NCBI GenBank assembly: GCA_036274675.1
Contig: DASUFE010000078.1
Span: 1-26,288 of the forward strand
DNA length: 26,288 nt
Source: DASUFE01 sp036274675
GTDB lineage: Bacteria; Pseudomonadota; Gammaproteobacteria; HTCC5015
Direction of reading: 5' to 3'
Shown here: piece by piece, positions 15,107 to 22,081 of the stretch
Numbering within the stretch: the stretch's first letter is position 1
How the letters are laid out: each line of letters begins with the position of its first letter
The notes under the pieces: generated by a model
Database searches by the model: none
What the model was told of the DNA's origin: nothing
Seen by the model: only the letters and a program-made list of their open reading frames with translations
Program-made: the position numbers and the translations under genes

Positions 15107-15427
15107 ATGGCCGTTAAAAAGAGAAAGAAATCTGCCAAGAAGGCAATCACCAAGAAGAAGGCTACTGCTAAACGCAAAGGCGGGAAGAAGAAAGCCGCAA
15201 AGAAAAAGCCAGCCAAAAAGAAAAAAGCCAAGAAAGGCGGCAAAAAGAAAGTAGCCAAGAAGAAAGGCAAAAAAAAAGCAAAAAAAAAGCCTAAGAAAGG
15301 CGGGAAGAAGAAGGCTAAGAAAGTAAGCAAGAAGAAAGGCGGCGCCAAGCGGAGACCGGCCAAGAAGGCAAAGACCGCTCCGCCCCCGGCATTCTCTTCT
15401 CCAATGCCAACTCCCTTCCCGATGTAA
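15107..15427 (+). CDS. Lysine-repeat histone H1-like DNA-binding protein
   Basis: The 106-residue product is about 46 percent lysine by my count (49 residues, all within the first 90). It is built of irregular KKKAK and GGKKKAKK units resembling the C-terminal tail of histone H1, and ends in a proline-rich tail (TAPPPAFSSPMPTPFPM). Such proteins (for example the AlgP C-terminus or chlamydial Hc-type proteins) bind and compact DNA without base specificity. The start is supported by GGAGG at 15094-15098, eight bases before the ATG, and the reading frame stays open through a long A-rich repeat. A strong terminator follows, so it is a single-gene unit. Repeat length can vary through replication slippage. 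No folded domain is visible; a role in RNA binding or ribosome assembly cannot be excluded. Confidence 0.88.
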   Translation: MAVKKRKKSAKKAITKKKATAKRKGGKKKAAKKKPAKKKKAKKGGKKKVAKKKGKKKAKKKPKKGGKKKAKKVSKKKGGAKRRPAKKAKTAPPPAFSSPMPTPFPM

Positions 15428-15446
15428 GCCTTCTGGCTGTAGTCTG

Positions 15447-15475
15447 AAAAAGGCCCGCGTTAGCGGGCCTTTTTT
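15447..15475. terminator. Bidirectional intrinsic terminator between the lysine-repeat gene and ilvA
   Basis: AGGCCCGC, loop GTTA, GCGGGCCT forms a perfect GC-rich stem flanked by A residues on the left and a T-run on the right. It can therefore terminate the lysine-repeat gene (plus) and, on the minus strand, transcripts leaving ilvA, whose stop codon is at 15501-15503. Confidence 0.92.
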
Positions 15476-15500
15476 ATTAAGCAGCCTGAAAATGAGGAGT

Positions 15501-17018
15501 TCAGTGCAAGAATAGTCCATAGACCGGGTTTTCGGTTTCATCTGTATACAGATAGCCAAGCTTGTCCAGCAGACTCCGAAGCCGGGACCTTTCCCTTTGC
15601 GGTATCTGTACTCCCATCAGCACCCGGCCATAAGCCGCTCCATGGTTGCGATAATGAAACAAACTGATATTCCAGGATTGACCCAGATGCTCCAGAAACG
15701 ACGCCAGGGCACCGGGACGCTCCGGAAACTCCAGGCGTAACAGGTACTCATCTTCCAGTTTTGGCCCGCGTCCGCCGACCATATACCGGACGTGCAGTTT
15801 AGCCATTTCGTTGAGGCTCATATCTGTCACCTGATACCCCTGCCGCCGCAAGCTCGCAAGTAGCTCACTGCGTTCACGCCAGCCGCTCCCCAGCTCTACG
15901 CCCACGAAAATATCGGCCTTACCGGCATTCGCATAGCGGTAATTGAATTCGGTAATACTGCGTCTGCCCAATGCACGGCAAAATGCCCGGAAACTGCCCG
16001 GTTTCTCGGGCACCTGAACCGCGAGCAGCATCTCGCGCTGCTCCCCCAGCTCGGCACGTTCGGATACATGCCGCAATCGGTCGAAATTCATATTGGCGCC
16101 GCTGACTACGGCAGCAAAGGTTTTATTGATCGGGCGGTGCGTGGCAACGTAGCGTTTTATACCTGCTACGGCGAGGGCGCCCGCCGGTTCGGCAATGGAC
16201 CGCGTATCCTCGAAAATATCCTTGATCGCGGCACAGACTTCATCCGTATCCACCAGCACAACCTCGTCAACCGTCTGCCTGGCGATTCGAAAGGGTTCAC
16301 TACCGATCTGTCGCACAGCGACGCCGTCGACGAAGATGCCGACCTGTCCCAGGCGCACCCGCCTTCCCGTCTTCAGGGCGGCATGCAGTGAGGCGGCATC
16401 CTTAGGTTCAACGCCGATAATCCTGATCCCGGACTGCGTGGCTCTGAGGTAAGCCGCTATGCCCGCGATGAGGCCGCCGCCTCCTACCGGCACAAAAACA
16501 GCGTCAATTCCCTCCCGTTGTTGCTGCATCAGCTCCATCGCAACAGTTCCCTGCCCGGCAATTACGTCCGGATCATCGTAAGGATGAATGAACGGACTGC
16601 TGCGCCTCTCGGCCAGCGCTATTGCATGGGTATAGGCGTCATCATAAGTGTCTCCATGGAGAGTGATCTTGGCTCCAAAAGCCTTGACCGCATCAATTTT
16701 GATTGCCGGAGTGGTTTCCGGCATAACAATTAGCGCCTTCATGCCAAGCCGGTCCGCGGCCAGAGCAACTCCCTGGGCATGATTGCCTGCCGAGGCGGTT
16801 ACGACTTGGTTGAAAGACTCCCGCCTGGAACGTTGATAAATGCAGTTGTAAGCCCCTCGCAACTTGAATGAAAACACGGGTTGCAGATCCTCGCGTTTCA
16901 AAAGTATCCGGTTTCCCAGACGGCGGGACAATTTCTCGGCTGCCTGCAGCGGTGTCCTTACGGCGACATCGTATACAGGAGCAGTAAGAATTTTCTTCAA
17001 ATAATGTTCGAGTTTCAT
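15501..17018 (-). CDS. ilvA: Biosynthetic threonine ammonia-lyase (threonine deaminase)
   Basis: This PLP enzyme converts threonine to 2-oxobutanoate, the committed step to isoleucine. It has 505 residues, close to the 514 I recall for E. coli. The PLP-binding lysine is K52 in the motif SFKLRGAYN, and the phosphate-binding glycine loop is VGGGGLIAG. Residues from about 325 to the end form two ACT-like regulatory repeats (one including PGSFRAFCRALGRRSITEFN, the second RPGALASFLEHLG), which marks the long, isoleucine-feedback-regulated form rather than the short catabolic enzyme. It is transcribed alone and divergently from rpiA across 123 bases. No leader-peptide attenuator is evident. The ribosome binding site is weak. 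Confidence 0.96.
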   Translation of the reverse strand: MKLEHYLKKILTAPVYDVAVRTPLQAAEKLSRRLGNRILLKREDLQPVFSFKLRGAYNCIYQRSRRESFNQVVTASAGNHAQGVALAADRLGMKALIVMPETTPAIKIDAVKAFGAKITLHGDTYDDAYTHAIALAERRSSPFIHPYDDPDVIAGQGTVAMELMQQQREGIDAVFVPVGGGGLIAGIAAYLRATQSGIRIIGVEPKDAASLHAALKTGRRVRLGQVGIFVDGVAVRQIGSEPFRIARQTVDEVVLVDTDEVCAAIKDIFEDTRSIAEPAGALAVAGIKRYVATHRPINKTFAAVVSGANMNFDRLRHVSERAELGEQREMLLAVQVPEKPGSFRAFCRALGRRSITEFNYRYANAGKADIFVGVELGSGWRERSELLASLRRQGYQVTDMSLNEMAKLHVRYMVGGRGPKLEDEYLLRLEFPERPGALASFLEHLGQSWNISLFHYRNHGAAYGRVLMGVQIPQRERSRLRSLLDKLGYLYTDETENPVYGLFLH

Positions 17019-17141
17019 GAGTTTCTATTGTGCCACAGGCCGTCGCGGGATCCGACATTCACCCACTCGGCCTTTAAATGTGCCTTGAACACTCCTGCCG
17101 CTGCATTTAATCTTGCACAGTTCAGCAGGAGTAATCAAATC

Positions 17142-17804
17142 ATGAATCCCGAAGACCAGAAACGCGCCGCTGCCGCTGCCGCGCTCGACTATATCAAGCC
17201 GGACATGGTAGTGGGGGTGGGCACGGGTTCGACCACTAATTACTTTATCGATCTGCTGCCGACTGTCAGGGGCAGAATCGAAGGGACAGTCGCGAGTTCT
17301 GAAGCCAGTGCGGCGCGCTTGAAACAGCATCGCATGGAGGTATTAGATCTAAATAGCGTCGGTGAACTCGATCTGTATGTAGACGGTGCAGACGAGGCCA
17401 ATAAATTCCTGCAATTAATCAAAGGTGGCGGAGCTGCGCTAACCAGGGAAAAGATCGCGGCCGCGGCATCCCGTCTGTTCGTATGCATCGCCGACCAGCG
17501 TAAATACGTGGAGGTGCTCGGCGCCTTTCCGTTGCCGATTGAAGTAATCCCAATGGCGCGCAGCTACGTGGCGCGTGAAATCAAGAAACTGGGCGGTAAT
17601 CCGGTATTAAGGGAAAAGGTCACCACGGACAACGGCAATATCGTGTTGGATGTGCATAACCTGCCGATCAACGAACCCATTAAACTCGAGCAAACCATAA
17701 ATCAGCTGGCGGGAGTAGTGACGGTGGGCTTGTTTGCGCAACGACCCGCCGATGTATTGATACTAGGCACGGACAGCGGCGTTAAAACCTACCGTCGTGA
17801 CTGA
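17142..17804 (+). CDS. rpiA: Ribose-5-phosphate isomerase A
   Basis: The 220-residue enzyme interconverts ribulose 5-phosphate and ribose 5-phosphate in the pentose phosphate pathway. Conserved substrate-binding segments are all present: VGVGTGSTTNYFIDLL near the N-terminus, the DLYVDGADEAN loop, and LIKGGGAALTREKI. The start MNPEDQKRAAA follows AGGAG at 17127-17131 and gives a length matching the roughly 219 residues usual for RpiA. A longer in-frame reading from upstream overlaps the ilvA side and lacks family similarity. It overlaps apbE by eight bases at its 3' end. The divergent ilvA-rpiA arrangement is conserved in many gammaproteobacteria. Confidence 0.97.
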   Translation: MNPEDQKRAAAAAALDYIKPDMVVGVGTGSTTNYFIDLLPTVRGRIEGTVASSEASAARLKQHRMEVLDLNSVGELDLYVDGADEANKFLQLIKGGGAALTREKIAAAASRLFVCIADQRKYVEVLGAFPLPIEVIPMARSYVAREIKKLGGNPVLREKVTTDNGNIVLDVHNLPINEPIKLEQTINQLAGVVTVGLFAQRPADVLILGTDSGVKTYRRD

Positions 17805-18687
17805 CAGCGTACTGAGCCGGCGCGACACCTGCTGGATCGGCCGTTTCATGGCCATGGCCAGCCCCTGTGAAGTCTTGGTTGAAACCGAGGATCGGGAAAT
17901 TGCCGCGAGTTTGCTGCAGCGGGTTTGGGATGAAGCGGAACGTATTGAATCGAAATTCAGCCGCTATCGTCAGGACAATATCGTTCACAGGATCAACACC
18001 AGTGACGGCCGGCCGGTGGAAGTGGATGCCGAGACAGCTCAATTGCTGGACTTTGCCCAGACACTTTATGTGCTCAGCGAGGGGTTGTTCGATATTACCT
18101 CTGGAATATTGCGTACTGTCTGGACCTTCGATGGCGGCAACCGTATACCCGACCAATCAGACATTAATCCGCTCTTGCCCCGCATAGGCTGGGAGCGCGC
18201 GCACTGGGAAATGCCGTTTCTAAGCTTGCAACCCGGCATGCAAATCGATCTGGGCGGTATAGGCAAGGAATACGCCGTCGATCGCGCTATCCAGATTATC
18301 AGAGCGCACAGCGACGCTCCCTGTCTCGTTAATTTCGGCGGTGACCTCGCCATAACGGGAGTGCGAACCAATCAACAGCCCTGGCATGTCGGAATCGAAT
18401 CGGCGTTCATGCCGGGGACCATATCCGAGCGCGGCATCGCCCTGAAACAAGGAGCACTGGCCACCAGCGGGGACTCCAGGCGATTTGTACTGAAAAACGG
18501 CGTGAGATATGGTCATATCCTCAATCCTAAAACAGGCTGGCCCGTTGCAGGCGCGCCACGCTCAGTCACCGTAGCCGCAGCTACCTGCACCGAAGCAGGC
18601 ATGCTGAGCACTCTGGCGATGTTACAAGGTGAAAACTGTGAACAATTTTTACAAAATGAAAACATTCCTTTCTGGTGTATTCGTTAA
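17797..18687 (+). CDS. apbE: FAD:protein FMN transferase, ApbE family
   Basis: This 296-residue enzyme would attach FMN from FAD covalently to threonine in target flavoproteins such as NqrB, NqrC or RnfG-type subunits. Characteristic segments are FMAMASPCEVLVE, FSRYRQDNIVHRIN, QIDLGGIGKEYAVDRA, VNFGGDLAITG and GALATSGDSRRF, followed by GHILNPKTGWPV. The start is taken as GTG at 17797, inside the end of rpiA. An ATG at 17848 (MAMASPCEV) is possible but would cut off conserved N-terminal sequence. No signal peptide or lipobox cysteine is seen at the N-terminus, unlike many exported ApbE proteins, so it may act in the cytoplasm. No target flavoprotein is encoded in the window. Confidence 0.92.
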   Translation: MTDSVLSRRDTCWIGRFMAMASPCEVLVETEDREIAASLLQRVWDEAERIESKFSRYRQDNIVHRINTSDGRPVEVDAETAQLLDFAQTLYVLSEGLFDITSGILRTVWTFDGGNRIPDQSDINPLLPRIGWERAHWEMPFLSLQPGMQIDLGGIGKEYAVDRAIQIIRAHSDAPCLVNFGGDLAITGVRTNQQPWHVGIESAFMPGTISERGIALKQGALATSGDSRRFVLKNGVRYGHILNPKTGWPVAGAPRSVTVAAATCTEAGMLSTLAMLQGENCEQFLQNENIPFWCIR

Positions 18688-18717
18688 ACTGCTTTTCAAT
18701 TACTGCTGCTCGCGAAT

Positions 18718-19104
18718 ATGCTGCCGAAGGATTGCCTCCCAACGCCATATCGAGATCAGCAGCCAGGCTATCATGCATACTCTCGTCAAGGCGGCATTAC
18801 ACGCATAGACCAGACCGCCCGGGATTTCAGCGCCCGTGAACAACTGCAAAACAATGCGCTCGAGAAAACCATTGCCAATGCCAAAAAAAAAACGCACGCA
18901 TTCGCACGGCTTTCAACGCAAAGCGGGGCAGGCAAGGTTTATAAGACCGGGGAAATTGGTGCTACGCCTGTTGTGTTTGCAGAAGGTCTGCAGGCCATAA
19001 AGCGTGATGGAACCGCGGAATCAGGCAAGCAAAAAATTCAACAAGAAATGGGTAGTTTAATCTGGAAGATTAAAAAACAATCTCACAAAATAAAACGCCC
19101 CTGA
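18718..19104 (+). CDS. Uncertain hypothetical protein downstream of apbE
   Basis: A 128-residue open frame fills most of the 447-base gap between apbE and rpsI. It is in the same frame as apbE, separated by the apbE stop and 30 further bases, and it runs into the stem of the downstream terminator. The sequence is polar and lysine-rich toward the end (GKQKIQQEMGSLIWKIKKQ), with no domain I recognise. Its ATG has no ribosome binding site. Codon choice is not obviously noncoding, but the start and the overlap with a terminator argue for caution. It could be a decayed gene or chance open frame. A 50-codon frame from 18656 with a hydrophobic start (MKTFLSGVFVKLLFNYCC) overlaps its beginning in another frame. 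Confidence 0.3.
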   Translation: MLPKDCLPTPYRDQQPGYHAYSRQGGITRIDQTARDFSAREQLQNNALEKTIANAKKKTHAFARLSTQSGAGKVYKTGEIGATPVVFAEGLQAIKRDGTAESGKQKIQQEMGSLIWKIKKQSHKIKRP

Positions 19105-19120
19105 GCAGGGGCGTTTTTCT
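19092..19120 (-). terminator. Intrinsic terminator of the rplM-rpsI operon
   Basis: AAAACGCCCCTG and CAGGGGCGTTTT form a 12-bp stem (two bases between the arms; the effective loop is larger), 15 bases beyond the rpsI stop. T-runs flank it on both strands (CGTTTTATTTT on the minus strand, GCGTTTTTC on the plus), so it may also stop transcription coming from apbE. Confidence 0.9.
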
Positions 19121-19134
19121 GAAGCAGGTTTCGC

Positions 19135-19527
19135 TTAACGCTTCGAGTACTGAGTCGCTCTGCGCGCCTTGCGCAGGCCGACTTTCTTGCGTTCGACCTC
19201 GCGGTCGTCACGGGTCACATAACCCGCCTTGCGCAACGGTGCCCGCAGGGCTTCGTCGTATTCCAGCAGAGCGCGGGTGATGCCGTGGCGAATAGCGCCG
19301 GCCTGACCGCTGCTGCCGCCACCGGATACCGTGGCATGCACATCGAATTTTTCGACCATTTCGACGCATTCCAGCGGCTGGCGCACCACCATCCGCGCGG
19401 TTTCGCGACCGAAATATTTGTCGAGTGGCTGTTCGTTAACAATGATGTCGCCCTTGCCGGAACGCAGAAACACGCGTGCACTTGAACTCTTGCGACGCCC
19501 CGTTCCGTAATATTGAGTTGCTGCCAT
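19135..19527 (-). CDS. rpsI: 30S ribosomal protein S9
   Basis: This 130-residue protein of the small-subunit head has the typical ATQYYGTGRRKSSSARV opening, the GKGDIIVNEQPLDKYFGRE segment and the GGGSSGQAGAIRHGI loop. It ends RRATQYSKR, the basic tail that reaches the P-site tRNA. Length and both ends match the family exactly. It follows rplM after 29 bases on the same strand, the universal bacterial rplM-rpsI pair, and is followed by a strong terminator. Confidence 0.98.
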   Translation of the reverse strand: MAATQYYGTGRRKSSSARVFLRSGKGDIIVNEQPLDKYFGRETARMVVRQPLECVEMVEKFDVHATVSGGGSSGQAGAIRHGITRALLEYDEALRAPLRKAGYVTRDDREVERKKVGLRKARRATQYSKR

Positions 19528-19556
19528 AGGATTCTCGGTTGCTCTAATGAATAGTT

Positions 19557-19985
19557 CTAGATTTCCAGCGCCTTGGGCTGCTGCGCGGCGTGCTGATGCT
19601 CGGCTCCCGCATAGACCTTAAGCTTGCGGAACATAGCCCGTCCCAACGGATTTTTCGGCAGCATGCCTTTCACCGCTATTTCGATGACCCGCTGGGGGTT
19701 CTTGGCCCGCAGCTTTTCAAAACTGATGGACTTCAGGTTGCCCATAGTGCCGGTATGCTGGTGATAAATCTTGTCTTTCATCTTGTTGCCGGTCACCGTA
19801 ACTTGGCCGGCATTGACCACGATGATGTAGTCGCCCGTATCCACATGGGGAGTATACTCGGGCTTATGCTTGCCTTTGAGGCGGCGGGCGATTTCGGTAG
19901 CCAAACGACCCAGGGTTTTACCACTGGCATCAATCAGGTACCAGTCGCGTTTGACTTCTTCATTTTTGGCGCTGAACGTCTTCAT
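19557..19985 (-). CDS. rplM: 50S ribosomal protein L13
   Basis: This 142-residue large-subunit protein begins MKTFSAKNEEVKRDWYLIDA and contains GKTLGRLATEIARRLKGKHKPEYTPHVDTGD (written here as two parts: GKTLGRLATEIARRL and KGKHKPEYTPHVDTGD). The conserved AVKGMLPKNPLGR and YAGAEHQHAAQQP motifs near the C-terminus are present. It is the first gene of the rplM-rpsI operon. In E. coli L13 represses its own mRNA; the 5' leader here is short and I cannot identify a matching structure. Confidence 0.98.
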   Translation of the reverse strand: MKTFSAKNEEVKRDWYLIDASGKTLGRLATEIARRLKGKHKPEYTPHVDTGDYIIVVNAGQVTVTGNKMKDKIYHQHTGTMGNLKSISFEKLRAKNPQRVIEIAVKGMLPKNPLGRAMFRKLKVYAGAEHQHAAQQPKALEI

Positions 19986-20042
19986 AATCTGTACTATCTG
20001 CTAATCCGTTGTTAATGGTGCACGCTTGACGGAAGGGCGGTA

Positions 20043-20071
20043 ATATTACTGAAACCCTAACCTCCATACAA
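20043..20071 (-). promoter_or_regulatory. Candidate promoter for rplM-rpsI
   Basis: On the minus strand TTGTAT and TAATAT are separated by 17 bases, about 60 bases before the rplM start. Each hexamer matches the sigma-70 consensus at four of six positions, so this is tentative. It lies just upstream of the divergent coq7 gene. Confidence 0.3.
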
Positions 20072-20113
20072 GCCAAACTTTATTAAAAACTCCCTTATTT
20101 GGTAGAACCCCAA

Positions 20114-20767
20114 ATGATACCTGATCCCCGGCCCCATACCCTTTTCGACCGCATTCTCGGGGAGCTCGACCAGGCCTTGCGTACAACCTGGGCCGCCAAT
20201 GATACGGCCAGACGCCCCTCTCCGGCTTCCGCAGTCCAGGCCGAAACCGAGCTTAGCGAAAGCGACCGGGTCCTGTCGGAGGGGCTGATGCGGGTGAATC
20301 ATACCGGGGAAATCGCAGCTCAAGCCCTCTACCGGGGGCAGGCCCTGGTGGCTCGGGACCCGTTGCAATGCAGCCGCCTGCTGGCGGCTGCGGCGGAGGA
20401 ACAGGACCATCTGGCCTGGTGCCAACTGCGACTGCAGGAGCTGGGCGGGCATGGCAGTTATCTGGCCCCGTTCTGGTATGCCGGCTCATTCCTGATTGGA
20501 ACGCTCGCGGGCCTCGCTGGGGACCGCTGGAGTCTGGGCTTCGTCGAAGAAACGGAAAAACAGGTTTCGGAACACTTGGACGAACATCTGGGGCGACTGC
20601 CCGAACCGGACCGGAAAAGCCGGGCGGTATTGGCCCAGATGCGGATCGATGAAGCAGGCCATGCAGCTCAGGCGCGGGCTGACGGGGCACGGGAACTCCC
20701 ACCGCCAGTCAGAACCCTGATGACCCGGGTTGCCGATCTAATGCGCTTTGTGAGCTTCAGGATTTGA
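20114..20767 (+). CDS. coq7: 2-polyprenyl-3-methyl-6-methoxy-1,4-benzoquinol hydroxylase, Coq7 type
   Basis: This diiron enzyme performs the last hydroxylation (C6) of aerobic ubiquinone synthesis; in many bacteria it replaces the flavoprotein UbiF. The chosen ATG gives 217 residues; a TTG five codons upstream is possible, and neither start has a clear ribosome binding site. The metal-binding pattern is complete: E66 in NHTGEIAAQ, E96 and H99 in EEQDH, E148 in EETEKQ, and E180 and H183 in DEAGHA. The hydrophobic stretch around residues 120-140 fits interaction with membrane quinone. Its last 11 bases overlap the 3' end of speD on the other strand. With ubiH, ubiI and ubiK in the same window, it shows a full aerobic hydroxylation set except for one step. 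Confidence 0.95.
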   Translation: MIPDPRPHTLFDRILGELDQALRTTWAANDTARRPSPASAVQAETELSESDRVLSEGLMRVNHTGEIAAQALYRGQALVARDPLQCSRLLAAAAEEQDHLAWCQLRLQELGGHGSYLAPFWYAGSFLIGTLAGLAGDRWSLGFVEETEKQVSEHLDEHLGRLPEPDRKSRAVLAQMRIDEAGHAAQARADGARELPPPVRTLMTRVADLMRFVSFRI

Positions 20768-21650
20768 GCGTAAGCGTGGCCGGGGTTGTAGCTACCACCG
20801 GCGTCATATTGATAGGCTTGCCGTAGAAGATTTCAGCCATTTCACGGCGCAAGCCCGCCTCAATCTGCTTGAGTTCTTTCTCCGAATAATCTTCCTTGCC
20901 CCGCCCGAACAGATAGCTGTTCATGTCGAAATGGCTCAGCATCATCTTGGTGTGGAAGATATTTTCCTGATAGACGTTGACATCGATCATTTGATAACGA
21001 CCGCGGGTGTCCTGGGCCAGAAAATTCTGGATCGAGCTGATCTTATGGTCGATAAAATGCTTGCGGCCATTGATATCGCGGGTGAAGCCGCGTACCCGAT
21101 AGTCCAGGGTGACGATATCCGATTCAAAACTGTGAATCAGGTAATTCAGGGCCTTGAGCGGCGAAACGCGTCCGCACGTGGAAACATCGATATCCGCACG
21201 GAAAGTACTGAAACCTTCCTTGGGATGTGACTCCGGGTAGGTATGCACCGTCAGGTGACTCTTGTCCAGGTGGGCCACAACCGCCTCAGGCAGAGGGCCG
21301 GGCACCTCGGTTTCCGAAGTTTCGGAGCTCTTAAGGGGGCCGGGGTTCTCGCCCTCGATCAACTCGGCGCTTTTGAGCGGCTCTTCCGAAATCAGCATGG
21401 TGACACTGGCGCCCTGGGGATCGTAGTCCTGGCGCGCAATATTCAGGATATTGGCGCCGATAATCTTGGCGACCTCCTGCAGCACGTTCGTCAAGCGCTC
21501 GGCGTTATAGCATTCGTCGATATACTCGATGTATTCCTGCTGCTCCTGTTTGTTCTTGGCATAGCAGATGTCATAAATATTGAAACTCAGGGACTTCGTC
21601 AGGTTATTGAAGCCGTGGAGTTTGATTTTCTTTCTAGCGTCTTGAACCAT
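20757..21650 (-). CDS. speD: S-adenosylmethionine decarboxylase proenzyme with internal insertion
   Basis: The proenzyme cleaves itself to create a pyruvoyl group and then makes decarboxylated S-adenosylmethionine, the aminopropyl donor for SpeE. The 297-residue product is of the long E. coli type (264 residues as I recall it). Conserved segments include KLHGFNNLTKSLSF, IARQDYDPQGASVT, HLDKSHLTVHTYPESHP and STCGRVSPLKALNYL. Cleavage is expected before S131 in DKSH; the catalytic cysteine is probably C159. Compared with E. coli, about 14 extra residues lie at 100-118, where a PGPL motif occurs twice, and the C-terminus is longer (ending VVATTPATLTLKS). It ends an osmC-VOC-speD operon and overlaps the coq7 3' end by 11 bases. 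Confidence 0.95.
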   Translation of the reverse strand: MVQDARKKIKLHGFNNLTKSLSFNIYDICYAKNKQEQQEYIEYIDECYNAERLTNVLQEVAKIIGANILNIARQDYDPQGASVTMLISEEPLKSAELIEGENPGPLKSSETSETEVPGPLPEAVVAHLDKSHLTVHTYPESHPKEGFSTFRADIDVSTCGRVSPLKALNYLIHSFESDIVTLDYRVRGFTRDINGRKHFIDHKISSIQNFLAQDTRGRYQMIDVNVYQENIFHTKMMLSHFDMNSYLFGRGKEDYSEKELKQIEAGLRREMAEIFYGKPINMTPVVATTPATLTLKS

Positions 21651-21679
21651 TACTTCCCGTACCTGCCTGCAAAGGGTTT

Positions 21680-22081
21680 TTATAGCACACCGGCGAGCGG
21701 CGGATGATATATCAATTGTACTGTATTTCCATCCGGATCCTGGACATAAAAGCTGCGGGCGCCGTCCCGGTGAGTCCTGGGAGCGGCCGCAATCCTGACG
21801 CCCTGCCCGCGCAGAAAATTATACCACTGGTCTACGGCTTCCATCGTATCCAGCACAAAGCCTATGTGATCCAGGCGCTGCGGGCCAGATCCCTGGGCGG
21901 TAGCACGATGCAAAGCCAGATTGTCCCGCCCTCCCGTCAGGTAAACGTTATTGGCATCGGGCCGCCATTCAACCGCCATGCCCAGCAAGTCGATATAGAA
22001 ACGCTCGCATGCCTCAAGCTCACGCACGTTCAGCGCGACATGCCGCAGGCTCGGGGGCCTGGCAGGCCGGACCTCAGCCAC
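21680..22081 (-). CDS. VOC-superfamily (glyoxalase/dioxygenase fold) protein
   Basis: The 133-residue protein has the paired beta-alpha-beta-beta-beta modules of the vicinal oxygen chelate fold. The first starts LRHVALNVRELEACERFYIDLLGM and the second LDHIGFVLDTMEAVDQWY; it ends FYVQDPDGNTVQLIYHP. Possible metal ligands are H14, H58 and H72. The position that is usually a glutamate in the last strand is Q122, so metal binding may be altered. Substrate is unknown; members include glyoxalase I, fosfomycin-resistance enzymes and dioxygenases, and resemblance is too general to choose. It overlaps the osmC stop by eight bases and precedes speD by 29 bases, so it is co-transcribed with both. Confidence 0.88.
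   Translation of the reverse strand: MAEVRPARPPSLRHVALNVRELEACERFYIDLLGMAVEWRPDANNVYLTGGRDNLALHRATAQGSGPQRLDHIGFVLDTMEAVDQWYNFLRGQGVRIAAAPRTHRDGARSFYVQDPDGNTVQLIYHPPLAGVL

Noticed and set aside
15107..15360. The lysine-codon repeat as a CRISPR or tandem-repeat array
   Set aside because: Units are irregular and shorter than CRISPR repeats, with no unique spacers; the repetition is explained by the KKKAK protein pattern.
15026..15559. Phenylalanine/leucine-rich minus-strand frame that looks like a membrane protein
   Set aside because: It is the reverse complement of the lysine codon repeat (AAG/AAA read as CTT/TTT). The plus-strand gene has a good ribosome site and terminator; the minus frame has neither.
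18700..18897. Hydrophobic 65-codon minus-strand frame between apbE and rpsI
   Set aside because: It starts inside an A-run (read as TTTTTTTT), lacks a ribosome binding site and does not resemble a known small membrane protein; the hydrophobicity comes from the poly-T stretch.
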